DNA from: Pseudonocardia halophobica
GTDB lineage: Bacteria; Actinomycetota; Actinomycetes; Mycobacteriales; Pseudonocardiaceae
Length of the DNA stretch: 64,000 nt
Assembly: GCF_027922425.1 (NCBI RefSeq)
Contig: NZ_BSFQ01000031.1
Location: forward strand, 1 to 64,000
Direction of reading: 5' to 3'
The stretch's first letter is position 1; each line of letters starts with the position of its first letter. The translations under genes were made by a program, and so were the position numbers. The notes under the pieces were generated by a model that ran no database searches, was not told the origin of the DNA, and worked only from the letters and a program-made list of their open reading frames with translations. Positions 41,228 to 50,802 of the stretch are shown here, in pieces.

Positions 41228-41629
41228 TCAGCGGCGGAACAGCGCCGCGATCTCGTGCCGGCGCACCCACGCGATCAGGGCGAACAGCACGCCCAGGATG
41301 ATCGGCGTGTAGACGTACTCGGCCATGCCGATCACGAAGACCTGGAAGAGCGCCGCGCCGATCATGAGCGCCACGAGGCAGGCGGCGGCGAGGCCCGCGA
41401 GCACCGGGATCATCAGGCCGATGCCGCCCGCGACCTCCAGCGCCCCGATGACGTAGCGGAACCAGTCGCCCGCGCCGATGGCGTCGAAGGTCTGCACGGC
41501 CGTGGCCTCGCCGAACAGCTTCGGCGCGCCGGAGGCGACGGCCATGAACAGGCCCAGCACGACCTGCAGGACGTACAGGGCGATCCGGCCCTTGCTGCGG
41601 GCGGGGGCGGCGGTACCGGCGGCGATCAT
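41228..41629 (-). CDS. DoxX-family membrane protein
   Basis: 133 residues with four membrane helices. LQVVLGLFMAVASGAPKLFG is the DoxX/DoxD-like first helix; GALEVAGGIGLMIPVLAGLAAA and AWVRRHEIAALFRR follow. DoxX proteins are linked to quinone-dependent redox in some species; the role here is unknown. ATG 41629 with AGAGGA upstream. Confidence 0.82.
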   Translation of the reverse strand: MIAAGTAAPARSKGRIALYVLQVVLGLFMAVASGAPKLFGEATAVQTFDAIGAGDWFRYVIGALEVAGGIGLMIPVLAGLAAACLVALMIGAALFQVFVIGMAEYVYTPIILGVLFALIAWVRRHEIAALFRR

Positions 41630-41865
41630 GGTCTCGGTCCTCTCGGTCGGTGCGGCATCTGCCGCGCTGTCAGAGGGGAGACCGCACTTCCGCCGGGAAC
41701 TCATCGCCGCCGGCCCCGAGTTCCCCGCGGAGGATCACCTCGGGGTCCGCCGGCCGCTCCAGCAGCGCCTCGTCCGGCGGCGCGAACCCGAAGCGCGCGC
41801 GCTTCACCCCGGCCACCCTCGCAGGCGCTGCACGGCGGGGCAGCCGGATTCGGCGCGCGGCCTCC

Positions 41866-43692
41866 TTACGGCAGCATCCAGCCCAGCACCGGCGTGGACT
41901 GCAGGTAGATCAGGATCGCGAGCAACAGCAGCATGCCGAGGCTCCACCCGACGACCTTCCGCAGCAGCACGCCCTCCTGCCCGTCGAGCTTCACCGCGGC
42001 GACGGCGATCGTCAGGTTCTGCGGCGACAGCATCTTCCCGAGCACGCCGCCCGACGAGTTCGCGCCGGCCAGCAGCTCCGGCGGCAGCCCGGCCGAGTTG
42101 GCCGCGGTCACCTGCAGGGAACCGAACAACGCGTTGGCCGACGTGTCCGAGCCCGTCACGGCGACGCCGAACCAGCCGAGGATCGGGGACAGGAAGGCGA
42201 GGGCGCCGCCCGCGCCGGCGATCAGCAGGCCGATGGCGGTGGTCTGGGCCGAGGCGTTCATGACGTAGGCCAGGGCCAGGACCGCGGCGACCGTGAGGAT
42301 CGCCCACTTCAGGTCCGCGACCGTGCGCCCCCAGATCCGGACGGCCTCGGCGGCACCGATGCCGAGCACCGCCGCGACGATCACCCCGGCGATGAGCATC
42401 AGGGTCCCGGCGGTCGACAGCCAGGTCAGCGAGTACTGCGTGGTGCTGCTGGGCTTGCCGTTGGCGGCCACGACGTCGAGGCCCGGCCAGTGGAACGCCA
42501 GCTTCAGCTTGTCGACGGCCGGCTTGATCCCCGGCAGCTGTACGAGCGCGAAGACCAGCACGATGATCACGTAGGGGGCGTAGGCGCGACGGATCTCACG
42601 GGGATCGTCGACCCTGGCGCCCGACCGCACGGTCGCGACCGCCTCGCCGCCCTCGGGCGAGCTCTCGGCGGGGACGGGCCCACCGGTCGGCCGGGGCCCA
42701 CCGCGGCCGGACCCGCCGGTGCCCTCACCGGAGGAGTCGGGACCGCCCGCCCCGACGAGGCTCCCGCCGCCGGCCCCGGGCTCGACGTCGGGCTCGGCCT
42801 CCGCGCCCGTCCGGCGCGCGGCCCACGCCGCGTGCGGCATCGCCCGGGCGACCACCACGACGGCGATCGCGGAGAGCAGCGCGGCCAGGATGTCCGTCAG
42901 GGGCACGGAGATGTAGTTCGACGTGACGAACTGGACGATCGCGAAGACGACGCCGGACACGACCGCGGGCACCCACGCCTCCCGCACACCCCGGCGCCCG
43001 TCGACCAGGAACACCAGCACCAGCGGGACGAACAGGGCCAGGAACGGGGTCTGCCGCCCGACCATCGAGGCGACGTCGTGGAGCGGCAGTCCGGTCACCT
43101 GCGCGAGCGTGATCACCGGGACACCCATCGCGCCGAACGCCACCGGCGCGGTGTTCGCGACGAGCGCCAGCACGGCCGCGCGCAGCGGCCGGAAGCCGAG
43201 CGCCATCAGCATCACCGACGAGATCGCCACCGGCGCGCCGAAGCCGGCCAGGGCCTCCAGCAGGGCGCCGAAGCAGAACGCGACGAGGATCGCCTGGGTG
43301 CGCCGGTCCGAGGACAGCGCGCCGAAGCTGCGGCGCAGCACGTCGAAGTGCCCGGTCGCGACGGTCATGTTGAACACCCAGAGGGCGTTCACGACGATCC
43401 ACATGATCGGGAACAGTCCGAAGAACGCACCGTGCGCGGCGGCCAGCAACGACATGCCGAACGGCATCGCGAAGCCCACGATCGCGACGGCGAGCGCCGC
43501 GACCAGACCGGCCAGCGCCGCCCACTGGGCCCGCACGCGCAGCACCCCCAACGAGAGGAGCACCACCGCGAGCGGGATCACGGAGACCAGGGCGGACCAC
43601 CCGAGCGATCCGCCCACGGCCTTCGGGTCCTGCTGGTAGACCGCCAGGACCGGCCCCGCCAACTGTCCGGACAACACCGTCGCAGACGTCAT
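41866..43692 (-). CDS. L-lactate/glycolate permease (LctP/GlcA family) with internal hydrophilic insertion
   Basis: 608 residues, about 13 membrane helices. Family motifs include LGWSALVSVIPLAVVLLSLG, FGALLEALAGFGAPVAISSVML and GWFGVAVTGSDTSANALFGSLQ, ending with LGWMLP. The LctP family in Escherichia coli comprises LldP and GlcA, which take up lactate and glycolate with protons. An unusual Gly/Pro/Glu/Ser-rich insertion of about 75 residues (roughly residues 288-365) breaks the cytoplasmic loop. A substrate link to the glc genes 2.3 kb away is plausible. Confidence 0.87.
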   Translation of the reverse strand: MTSATVLSGQLAGPVLAVYQQDPKAVGGSLGWSALVSVIPLAVVLLSLGVLRVRAQWAALAGLVAALAVAIVGFAMPFGMSLLAAAHGAFFGLFPIMWIVVNALWVFNMTVATGHFDVLRRSFGALSSDRRTQAILVAFCFGALLEALAGFGAPVAISSVMLMALGFRPLRAAVLALVANTAPVAFGAMGVPVITLAQVTGLPLHDVASMVGRQTPFLALFVPLVLVFLVDGRRGVREAWVPAVVSGVVFAIVQFVTSNYISVPLTDILAALLSAIAVVVVARAMPHAAWAARRTGAEAEPDVEPGAGGGSLVGAGGPDSSGEGTGGSGRGGPRPTGGPVPAESSPEGGEAVATVRSGARVDDPREIRRAYAPYVIIVLVFALVQLPGIKPAVDKLKLAFHWPGLDVVAANGKPSSTTQYSLTWLSTAGTLMLIAGVIVAAVLGIGAAEAVRIWGRTVADLKWAILTVAAVLALAYVMNASAQTTAIGLLIAGAGGALAFLSPILGWFGVAVTGSDTSANALFGSLQVTAANSAGLPPELLAGANSSGGVLGKMLSPQNLTIAVAAVKLDGQEGVLLRKVVGWSLGMLLLLAILIYLQSTPVLGWMLP

Positions 43693-43767
43693 GGTCGCGA
43701 AGTGTGCGCCGCGTCACCCCACTCGGCAGGGTGGACTGGGCCGAACGGGTGGCGGGGTGGCCGGGTC

Positions 43768-43959
43768 TCAGTCCTCGGTGATCGACAATGCGCCGGACGG
43801 GCAGGCGTCGACCGCCGCGCGCACCTTCCCGTCCGTGTCCGGGTCCTCCTCCAGGAGGACCACGATGCCGTCGTCGTCCTGGTCGAACACCGCGGAGTCG
43901 GTCATCACGCACATGCCCGCGCCGATGCACACACCGCGGTCCGCCCTGAGCGCGCCCAT
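43768..43959 (-). CDS. Ferredoxin, [3Fe-4S] type, P450 partner
   Basis: 63 residues. DRGVCIGAGMCVMTDSAVF supplies two cysteines in C-x5-C spacing and VDACPSGAL the third, the pattern of 3Fe-4S ferredoxins that serve actinobacterial P450s. The ATG overlaps the P450 stop by one base (TGATG), with GGGGAGGAG inside the P450 end as ribosome site. It would pass electrons from a ferredoxin reductase (not in this window) to the P450. Confidence 0.88.
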   Translation of the reverse strand: MGALRADRGVCIGAGMCVMTDSAVFDQDDDGIVVLLEEDPDTDGKVRAAVDACPSGALSITED

Positions 43960-45236
43960 CACGCTCCTCCCCACGTCACGGGCAGGCTCTCCATCCCGTA
44001 GACGACGTTGAACGACCGGAACCTACGATCTTCGCCGGCCGGCCGCAGGTCCGGGAACCGCTGCAGCACCGCGGGGAAGGCGATCCGCATCTCCATGCGG
44101 GCCAGCGGTGCGCCGAGGCAGTGGTGCACCCCGTGCCCGAAGGCGACGTGCCCGAGCGCGCCGCGCCGGACGTCGAGCCGCTCGGGATCCTCGAGCAGGG
44201 CGGTGTCGCGGTTCGCGGCCGGGATCGAGAGCATCACCAGCTCGCCCTCCGCGATCGGCTGCCCGGCGATCTCGGCCGGTCCGGTCGCGGACTTGATCGT
44301 GCCGGAGTGCACGATCGACAACCAGCGCAGCAGCTCCTCGACGGCGGGCCCGATCGCGTCCGGGTCGTCCCGTACCAGGGCGAGCTGGTCGGGGTGGTCC
44401 ATCAGCGCCAGCGTGCCCAGCCCGAGCATGTTCGACGTGGTCTCGTGCCCGGCGATCAGCAGGAGGTTCGCGATGCCGATCAGCTCGTCCGTGCTGAGCT
44501 CCTCGCCGTGCTCGCGCACCAGCATGCCGAGCAGCTCCTCGCCCGGCTCCGCCCGCTCGCGCGCGACGAGACCGGCCATGTAGTCGCGCTGCTCCTCCTG
44601 GGCCCGCATCCGCTCGTCCATCGGCGACGACAGGTCGAGCAGCCGCGCGCTGCGCCGCTGGAACTCCGCCCGGTCCCCGTACGGCACGCCGAGCAGCTCG
44701 CAGATCACCAGCGACGGGACCGGCAGCGCGAAGTCGGCGACCAGGTCCGCGGGCGGCCCGGCCTGCTCCATGGCGTCCAGGTGCTGGTCGACGATCTCGC
44801 GCACCCGGGGCTCCAGCCGGGCCATCCGCCGCCCGGTGAACTCCGGGGTGAGCATCCGCCGCAGCCGGGTGTGCGCGGGCGGGTCGAACGCCAGCAGGTT
44901 CCCGGCCCGCAGCCGCGCGATCTCCTCCGGGCTCCGCTCCGGCATGCCCGGCGGGCGGAACGCGCCCTGCCACTCGTTGCTGAACCGCCCCGCGTCGCCG
45001 AGCACCTCCCGGACGTCCGACCAGCGCGTGACCAGCCACGCCTCCAGCCCGAAGGGCGTGCGGACCTTCCGCACCCCGGCCCCGTCGCGGATCGCCCCCA
45101 GCTCGGGCGCCGGGTCGAAGCCCACCCGCTGCATGTGCAGCGGCAGCTCCTCGACCCCTCGTGCACCCGGCCCCCTGGCGGTCCGCCCGGTGCTCTGCGC
45201 GGTGCTCTGCGTGGTGGTCCGTGCGGTCTCCGTCAT
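43959..45236 (-). CDS. Cytochrome P450
   Basis: 425 residues, typical for soluble actinobacterial P450s. I-helix AGHETTSN, K-helix EELLR, and the haem-binding loop FGHGVHHCLGAPLAR with the axial cysteine. NLLAFDPPAHTRLRRMLTPEF is a standard B'-C region. Substrate not predictable. The N-terminal ~20 residues are Thr/Ser/Gln-rich and disordered. It is followed by its ferredoxin in a one-base overlap. Confidence 0.92.
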   Translation of the reverse strand: MTETARTTTQSTAQSTGRTARGPGARGVEELPLHMQRVGFDPAPELGAIRDGAGVRKVRTPFGLEAWLVTRWSDVREVLGDAGRFSNEWQGAFRPPGMPERSPEEIARLRAGNLLAFDPPAHTRLRRMLTPEFTGRRMARLEPRVREIVDQHLDAMEQAGPPADLVADFALPVPSLVICELLGVPYGDRAEFQRRSARLLDLSSPMDERMRAQEEQRDYMAGLVARERAEPGEELLGMLVREHGEELSTDELIGIANLLLIAGHETTSNMLGLGTLALMDHPDQLALVRDDPDAIGPAVEELLRWLSIVHSGTIKSATGPAEIAGQPIAEGELVMLSIPAANRDTALLEDPERLDVRRGALGHVAFGHGVHHCLGAPLARMEMRIAFPAVLQRFPDLRPAGEDRRFRSFNVVYGMESLPVTWGGA

Positions 45237-45348
45237 CCGGCCTCCCCCATCGGCTCGCCCCTCCGGCCACTCTCACACCGCGTCCGCGGCCGGGCACGCA
45301 CTGCGCTGAGAGGGTGCTGAGCGAGTCGGACATCCCGGGCGCCGACGC

Positions 45349-45921
45349 TCATCCGTGCAGGTTCCGGTACAGGTCCCGCAGCAGCAGGATCTCGGCGCCG
45401 TGGTGGATGGCCTCGCGCTGGATGTGGAGCACCAGGTCCGCCATCGGGAACTCGGCGAACGGGCCCTCCGCCGGCCCGCACGGCCGGGCCAGGCCCGCGT
45501 CGTCGAGCGCCTCGACGCCGCCCGTCCAGGCCGCGTAGGCCCGGTCGAGCTGGCGCAGGGCCTCGGCGGCGGTGCCGGCGTAGGCGTGCTCCTCGTAGGA
45601 GGTCGGCGGCCCGCCGAAGTGCGCCGCCGCCCGCACGCCGAACACCCCGACGATCAGGTGCGCCATCCGCCACGCGATCGTGGTCAGTGGCGGGGGATCG
45701 GGTTCGGGAAAGGCGAAGTCGACCCGGAAGTCGCCGGTGCCCGCCTGGACCGCACCCGGTGCGGGCCGCCCGGCGGGGCGGACGCTCCACCCCGGCGCGG
45801 GCTCCCAGAGGTACTCCTCGTCCGTCAGCCCCTCGAGCTTCGGCCGCAGCAGCGCCTGCCAGTGCCAGGAGAGCTGCTCGGCCAGCTGCGTGGTGGCGGT
45901 GCGCGTCGTGGTGTCCGTCAT
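45349..45921 (-). CDS. DinB-superfamily protein
   Basis: 190 residues of the DinB/YfiT four-helix family: LSWHWQALLRPKLEGLTDEEYLWEP near the start, TTIAWRMAHLIVG (metal-ligand His), and LVLHIQREAIHHGAEILLLRDL with the His pair at the end. Members are probable metal-dependent transferases, sometimes using mycothiol; this one's reaction is unknown. ATG 45921. The 82 bases to glcF hold hairpins. Confidence 0.83.
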   Translation of the reverse strand: MTDTTTRTATTQLAEQLSWHWQALLRPKLEGLTDEEYLWEPAPGWSVRPAGRPAPGAVQAGTGDFRVDFAFPEPDPPPLTTIAWRMAHLIVGVFGVRAAAHFGGPPTSYEEHAYAGTAAEALRQLDRAYAAWTGGVEALDDAGLARPCGPAEGPFAEFPMADLVLHIQREAIHHGAEILLLRDLYRNLHG

Positions 45922-45967
45922 GCTCGCGCACGCTAGCCCCGGCCCCCGACAGTTCCCGGCACGGTGA

Positions 45968-46002
45968 GTGGTGCCGGAGCACCACCCACCGCGCACGGGT
46001 GG
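45968..46002 (-). terminator. Hairpins after glcF
   Basis: GTGGTGC-CGGA-GCACCAC (45968-45985) is a perfect 7-bp stem with a 4-base loop; CCACCC with GGGTGG (45982-45987 and 45997-46002) forms an alternative stem. Both lie just beyond the glcF stop on the minus strand. Confidence 0.45.
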
Positions 46003-46003
46003 C

Positions 46004-47350
46004 TCAGCTGCGGGGGACCGGGACGTTGCGGATGCTCGCGTCGAGCAGCTGGACCGGGTGCAGCAGCGGCAGGGCCCCGTCGGTGCCGTCCTTGAGGTGC
46101 TTGCCGATCTGCAGCAGGCAGCCCGGGTTGGCGGTGACGACGACCGCGGGCTCGACCGACCGGACGTTGTCGGCCTTCCGCTTGCCCAGCTCGTCGGCCG
46201 CATCGGGCATGATCATGTTGTAGATGCCCGCGGAGCCGCAGCACAGCGCCGCCTCCGGGATGTCGAGCAGCTCCAGCTCGGGGATGCTGCGCAGCACCTC
46301 CCGCGGCTGCGTGCGCACGCCCTGGGCGTGCCCGAGGTGGCAGGCGTCGTGGTAGGCGACCCGCGCCGCGACGGGCGAGCGCGGCGCGCGCGGGCCCAGC
46401 TCGGCGAGCACCTCGTGCACGTCGCGGACCCGCGCGCTGAACTCCTTCGCCCGCACCGCCCACTCCGGGTCGTCGGCGAGCAGGTGGGCGTAGTCCTTCA
46501 TCGAGGACCCGCAGCCGGCCACGTTGGTCACCACGTGGTCGACGTCGAGCCGCTCGAACCGCTCGATCGTCCGCTTGGCCCGGGCCAGCGCCGGGTCCTC
46601 ACGGCCGGCGTGCAGCTCGAGCGCCCCGCAGCACTGCTGGTCGCGGGGGACGAGCACGTCGAGCCCCTCGGCCGAGAGCACCCGCACGGTGGCCTCGTTG
46701 ACCCGGTGGAAGAACACGTCCTGGACGCAGCCGGACAGCAGCGCGACCCGGCCGCGCCGGTCCCCGACGGCGGAGGTGTGCACCGGCAGGGTCGCGAAGG
46801 CCTCCCGCACCGTGACGGGCGGGAGCAGCGACTCCAGCGCGGCCAGCCGGCCGGGGAGCTTCGCGGCGAGCTTCCGGACGGCCGGCACGGCGGCGAGCTT
46901 CTGGTACAGCGCCCCCGGCAGGGCGGCCGCGCGCAGCCGCCGCTTGTACGGGAACAGCGCGAAGATCGCCTCGCGGAACAGCCGGTCGGAGGGGGTCCGC
47001 GGCACGTTGCGCTCGAGCTGCGGGCGCACCGACTCGAGCAGCTTGTCGTACTGCACGCCCGACGGGCACGCCGTCACGCACGCCATGCAGCCCAGGCAGG
47101 CGTCGATGTGCTGGCGCAGCGGCCCCTCCAGGCCGATCTCGCCCTTCTCGGCGAGGTCCATGAGGTAGATGCGCCCGCGCGGCGAGTCCATCTCCTCGCC
47201 CCACAGCTGGTAGGTGGGGCAGGTCGGCAGGCAGAAACCGCAGTGCACGCAGTCGTCGAGCAGCTCCCGCGAGGGCGGGTGGTGCTCGTCGAAGGCGCTC
47301 GGGCCGGTCTGCGGCAGGTTGGTGTCGGCGGAGCCGGCGGGTGTGGTCAC
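46004..47350 (-). CDS. glcF: Glycolate oxidase iron-sulfur subunit GlcF
   Basis: 448 residues. Two 4Fe-4S binding motifs, CVHCGFCLPTCPTY (about residue 34) and CLGCMACVTACPSG (about 85), then two CCG-type domains with CCGALE and CCGSAG. It carries electrons from the flavin subunits to the quinone pool at the membrane. GTG start in a GTGA overlap with glcE. Third gene of the iclR-glcD-glcE-glcF group; hairpins follow its stop. Confidence 0.92.
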   Translation of the reverse strand: MTTPAGSADTNLPQTGPSAFDEHHPPSRELLDDCVHCGFCLPTCPTYQLWGEEMDSPRGRIYLMDLAEKGEIGLEGPLRQHIDACLGCMACVTACPSGVQYDKLLESVRPQLERNVPRTPSDRLFREAIFALFPYKRRLRAAALPGALYQKLAAVPAVRKLAAKLPGRLAALESLLPPVTVREAFATLPVHTSAVGDRRGRVALLSGCVQDVFFHRVNEATVRVLSAEGLDVLVPRDQQCCGALELHAGREDPALARAKRTIERFERLDVDHVVTNVAGCGSSMKDYAHLLADDPEWAVRAKEFSARVRDVHEVLAELGPRAPRSPVAARVAYHDACHLGHAQGVRTQPREVLRSIPELELLDIPEAALCCGSAGIYNMIMPDAADELGKRKADNVRSVEPAVVVTANPGCLLQIGKHLKDGTDGALPLLHPVQLLDASIRNVPVPRS

Positions 47351-48465
47351 GAGATCTCCCACGGGTCGTAGCGGCCCGGGCCGAACCGGCCGTCCGGGTC
47401 GAACCGCTGCTTGACGGCCTTGAGCACGGCGAGGGCGGAGGGCGGCGGCCCCCACGCCGGGGCGTCGAGGTCGGCGGGGCGCGACCGCAGGACGCTCGTC
47501 CCGCCGGCCGCGTGGACGGCGGCGTGCGCCTCGGCGACCGCCGTCCCGGGTACGGAGACGGTGGCCACCCCGGTCCCGAGGCCCGCGGTGGCGGCCGCGG
47601 CCGGCAGCCCCTCCAGCACACCCGGCAGGACCGAGGGCTTCACCCCGATCCGCAGCACGGCGGCCCCCTCCGTTCCGCGGGTGAGGGCCGCGTGCTCGCC
47701 CCACACGTCCGCCTCGGCCACGGCCGCCCCGTCGCCGAGCAGCCGGGTGAGCCGCTCCAGCCGGGCCGGCAGGGCCTCGTCGGTGGAGTCGATGCGGACC
47801 AGCAGCCGGCCCGAGCTCAGCCACTCGACGGCCGTCGGCTCCAGCTGCGAGGCCAGCACCTCGCGCCCGAGCCGGGCCGCCTCGGCGAGGTCGCACTCCA
47901 CCACCACGGTGCCGACGGCCTTCGGCACCGGGTGCAGCCGCAGCACGACCTCGACCAGCGCCCCGAGGGTGCCGTAGGAGCCGTGCAGCAGCTTGGCCAG
48001 GTCGAACCCGGCCACGTTCTTGATGACGTGCCCGCCCGAGCGGACCACCGCGCCGTCGGCGAGCAGCGTGGTGGCCCCGATGACGAGGTCGCGCAGCGTG
48101 CCGTGGACCAGCGCGGACGGCCCGGCGTCGGCCGTGGCCACCAGCCCGCCGACCGTCGCCCCGTCGGCCACCCGCGCGGCGTCGAACGACAGGTGCTGGC
48201 CGTGCTTCGCCAGCTCCTCCTGCAGCGCCCGCAGCGGCGTCCCGGCGTGCACCGAGACCGTCATGTCGCCCGGGTTGTGGGTGATGACGCCGCTCAGCCC
48301 GGTGGTGTCGAACACGGCGTCGACGGGCCCCAGCCGGCCCGCCCAGTCCGCGGCCGTCCCGGCCCCGGCGACGGAGATCCGGCCGGCGGTGTCGAGGACG
48401 GCCTCGCGGGCCTCCTTCAACGACGCCGGCTTCAAGGCCGTCAGGGTCCCCTCCCGATCACTCAT
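47347..48465 (-). CDS. glcE: Glycolate oxidase FAD-binding subunit GlcE
   Basis: 372 residues with an FAD_binding_4 (VAO/PCMH) domain: ISVAGAGTAADWAGRLG, GDMTVSVHAGTPLRALQEEL, GATVGGLVATADAGPS and GHVIKNVAGFDLAKLLHGSYGT. GlcE pairs with GlcD in the oxidase that converts glycolate to glyoxylate. ATG start within an ATGA overlap of the glcD stop, and a GTGA overlap with glcF, so the three are stoichiometrically coupled. Confidence 0.92.
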   Translation of the reverse strand: MSDREGTLTALKPASLKEAREAVLDTAGRISVAGAGTAADWAGRLGPVDAVFDTTGLSGVITHNPGDMTVSVHAGTPLRALQEELAKHGQHLSFDAARVADGATVGGLVATADAGPSALVHGTLRDLVIGATTLLADGAVVRSGGHVIKNVAGFDLAKLLHGSYGTLGALVEVVLRLHPVPKAVGTVVVECDLAEAARLGREVLASQLEPTAVEWLSSGRLLVRIDSTDEALPARLERLTRLLGDGAAVAEADVWGEHAALTRGTEGAAVLRIGVKPSVLPGVLEGLPAAAATAGLGTGVATVSVPGTAVAEAHAAVHAAGGTSVLRSRPADLDAPAWGPPPSALAVLKAVKQRFDPDGRFGPGRYDPWEIS

Positions 48466-49916
48466 AGCCGCTCGATCACTCCCGACTCCTCCAGCGGGTG
48501 CGGCCGGTACTTCCCGGGCCGTTCGCCGCACAGCCGCGGCGTGGGCAGGACCTTGCCCGGGTTGCAGATGCCCTCGGGATCGAACGCGTCGCGCACCCGC
48601 TGCATCACCGCGAGGTCCTCCTCGCCGTACATCTTCGGCATCGAGCACGCCTTGTCCGTGCCGATGCCGTGCTCGCCGGACAGCGACCCGCCCAGCTCCA
48701 CGCAGAGCTCCGCGATCGCCCCGGACAGCTCCTCGGCCCGCTCGGTCTCGCCCGCGGCGGCGCTGTAGAGGACCAGCGGGTGGAGGTTGCCGTCGCCGGC
48801 GTGGAAGACGTTGGCCACCCGCAGGCCGGCCTCGTCGCCCATGTCGGCGATGCGGCCGAGCACCTCGGCGAGCCGGGTCCGGGGGACCACGCCGTCCTGC
48901 ACGAAGTAGTCCGGCGAGATCCGGCCGACCGCGGCGAAGGCCGCCTTGCGCCCGCGCCAGATCGCCGCCCGCTCCTCCGGCGAGCCCGCGATGTGCAGCC
49001 GGGTGCAGCCGTGGGCGTCGCAGATCTCCTTGACCTGCGTGAATTCTGCGTCGCACTGCTCGATCGGGCCGTCGAGCTCCACGACGAGCGCGGCCGGGAC
49101 GCCCACCGTGTAGCCGGCGTGCACCGCCTCCTCCGCCGCCTCGATCGCGAGCGTGTCCATCATCTCGACGGCCGCGGGCACGATCCCGGCCGCGACGATG
49201 TCCGAGACCACCTCGCCCGCCTCGGCGACCGACGGGAAGTCCGCCAGCAGCGTCCGCACCGTCTCCGGGGTGCGCAGCAGCCGCACGGTGATCTTCGTGG
49301 TGATCCCCAGCGTGCCCTCGGAGCCGAGGAACACCCCGCGCAGGTCCGGGCCCTGCTGCTCGGGGGAGTCGCCGCCGAGGGTGACCAGCTCGCCGTCGGG
49401 CAGCACGACCTCCATCGACAGCACGTGGTTCGTGGTGAACCCGTACTTGAGGCAGTGCGCGCCGCCGGAGTTCTCCGCGACGTTGCCGCCGATCGTGCAC
49501 ACCTGCTGCGAGGAGGGATCGGGCGCGTAGTAGAGCCCGTGCGCCGCGACGGCCGCGGTGATCTCCAGGTTGGTGACCCCGGGCTCGACGACGGCGCGCC
49601 GGTTCTCCGGGTCGACCTCCAGCACGCGCTTCAGGCGGGCCAGGGAGATCACCACGCCGTCGGCCACCGGGAGCGCGCCACCGGAGAGCCCGGTGCCGGC
49701 GCCGCGGGCGACGAACGGGACCCCGTTGCGGTGACAGGCCTTCACCGCCCGGGCGACCGCCTCCGCGTCGCGGGGGATGAGCACGATCTCGGGACGGACC
49801 CGGTACCCGGTCAGTCCGTCGCACTCGTAGGCGCGGGTCTGCACGGGGTCGTCGACGACGTCGTCGGGGCCCAGGGCCGCGACGATCGCGGCGCGGGCCA
49901 CGGGATCGAGGGCCAT
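48462..49916 (-). CDS. glcD: Glycolate oxidase subunit GlcD
   Basis: 484 residues of the FAD-linked oxidase family: PFVARGAGTGLSGGALPV for FAD diphosphate binding, GTLGITTKITVRLLRTPE, and the C-terminal cap with VFHAGDGNLHPLV and SLSGEHGIGTDK. It is the catalytic flavoprotein; a D-lactate dehydrogenase role is the main alternative, but the linked glcE, glcF and malate synthase favour glycolate. ATG 49916 with AGGAGG upstream. It lies 90 bases after the iclR gene on the same strand. Confidence 0.92.
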   Translation of the reverse strand: MALDPVARAAIVAALGPDDVVDDPVQTRAYECDGLTGYRVRPEIVLIPRDAEAVARAVKACHRNGVPFVARGAGTGLSGGALPVADGVVISLARLKRVLEVDPENRRAVVEPGVTNLEITAAVAAHGLYYAPDPSSQQVCTIGGNVAENSGGAHCLKYGFTTNHVLSMEVVLPDGELVTLGGDSPEQQGPDLRGVFLGSEGTLGITTKITVRLLRTPETVRTLLADFPSVAEAGEVVSDIVAAGIVPAAVEMMDTLAIEAAEEAVHAGYTVGVPAALVVELDGPIEQCDAEFTQVKEICDAHGCTRLHIAGSPEERAAIWRGRKAAFAAVGRISPDYFVQDGVVPRTRLAEVLGRIADMGDEAGLRVANVFHAGDGNLHPLVLYSAAAGETERAEELSGAIAELCVELGGSLSGEHGIGTDKACSMPKMYGEEDLAVMQRVRDAFDPEGICNPGKVLPTPRLCGERPGKYRPHPLEESGVIERL

Positions 49917-50006
49917 CTGACCTCCTTGTCACGGCTCGTGGTGGGAACGGGGAAAGCGTAGGGCGGCACGGGCGCCGCGGCCGTCTCGAATCGGCCGCGG
50001 TCAGGG

Positions 50007-50786
50007 TCAGGCGGTCGCGAGCAGGGTGCCGAGCCGTCGGCCGGCCGCGACGACGAGCGGCGCGATCCGGGCGACGGCGGTGTCGTCCATGCGGGAGAGG
50101 GGACCGGACACCGAGACGGCGGCCGATCCGTGCGGTCCGGTCACGGGCGCGGCCACGCACCGCACGCCGGTCTCCTGTTCGCCCTCGTCGAGCACGTAGC
50201 CGCGCTCGCGGGCGACGGCCAGCTCGCGGGCGAGCACGTCCGCGTCGGTGATCGTGGTCGGCGTGACGGCGGGGAGGCCGGTGCGCGCGACGACCGCGGC
50301 GGCGTCGGCGGGCGGCAGCGCGGACAGCAGCGCCTTGCCGACGCCCGTGCAGTGCACCGGCACCCGTCGCCCGATCTCGGTGAACATCCGCATCTGGTGC
50401 GGCGAGGGGACCTGGGCGACGTAGACCGCCCGGTCGCCGTCGAGCACCGCGAGGTTCGCCGTCTCGCCGATCTCGGCGACGAGGTCCGCGAGCACGGGGG
50501 TGGCCCACCGGCCGAACTGGCGCGCGGCCGTCTCGCCCAGTCCGACGAGCTTCGGGCCGAGCGTGTAGCGCCGCGAGGGCAGCTGCCGCAGGTAGCCCAG
50601 GTCGACGAGGGTGCGCACCAGCCGGTGGATCGTCGCCGGGGCGAGCCCGGTGCGGTCGGCGAGCTCGGACAGCCCGGCCTCGCCGCCCGCCTCCGTCAGC
50701 GTCTCGAGCAGCCCGAACGCCCGGGCCAGCGACTGGACGCCGCCCGCACGGGGTACATCGGGCCGGGACGTGGTGCCGTCGGTCAC
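50007..50786 (-). CDS. IclR-family transcriptional regulator of glyoxylate/glycolate genes
   Basis: 259 residues. N-terminal winged helix (GVQSLARAFGLLETLTEAGG, LSELADRTGLAPATIHRLVRTLVDLGYL region) and the IclR effector domain (YTLGPKLVGLGE, VPVHCTGVGKALLSALP, GYVLDEGEQETGVRCVAAPV). The effector is likely glyoxylate or a relative, as for AllR/IclR proteins; this is inferred from context. It is divergent from malate synthase G and upstream of glcDEF. A TTCC-N7-GGAA site lies between the two starts. GTG start. Confidence 0.88.
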   Translation of the reverse strand: MTDGTTSRPDVPRAGGVQSLARAFGLLETLTEAGGEAGLSELADRTGLAPATIHRLVRTLVDLGYLRQLPSRRYTLGPKLVGLGETAARQFGRWATPVLADLVAEIGETANLAVLDGDRAVYVAQVPSPHQMRMFTEIGRRVPVHCTGVGKALLSALPPADAAAVVARTGLPAVTPTTITDADVLARELAVARERGYVLDEGEQETGVRCVAAPVTGPHGSAAVSVSGPLSRMDDTAVARIAPLVVAAGRRLGTLLATA

Positions 50787-50802
50787 AAGTGCCGACCCTA
50801 CA

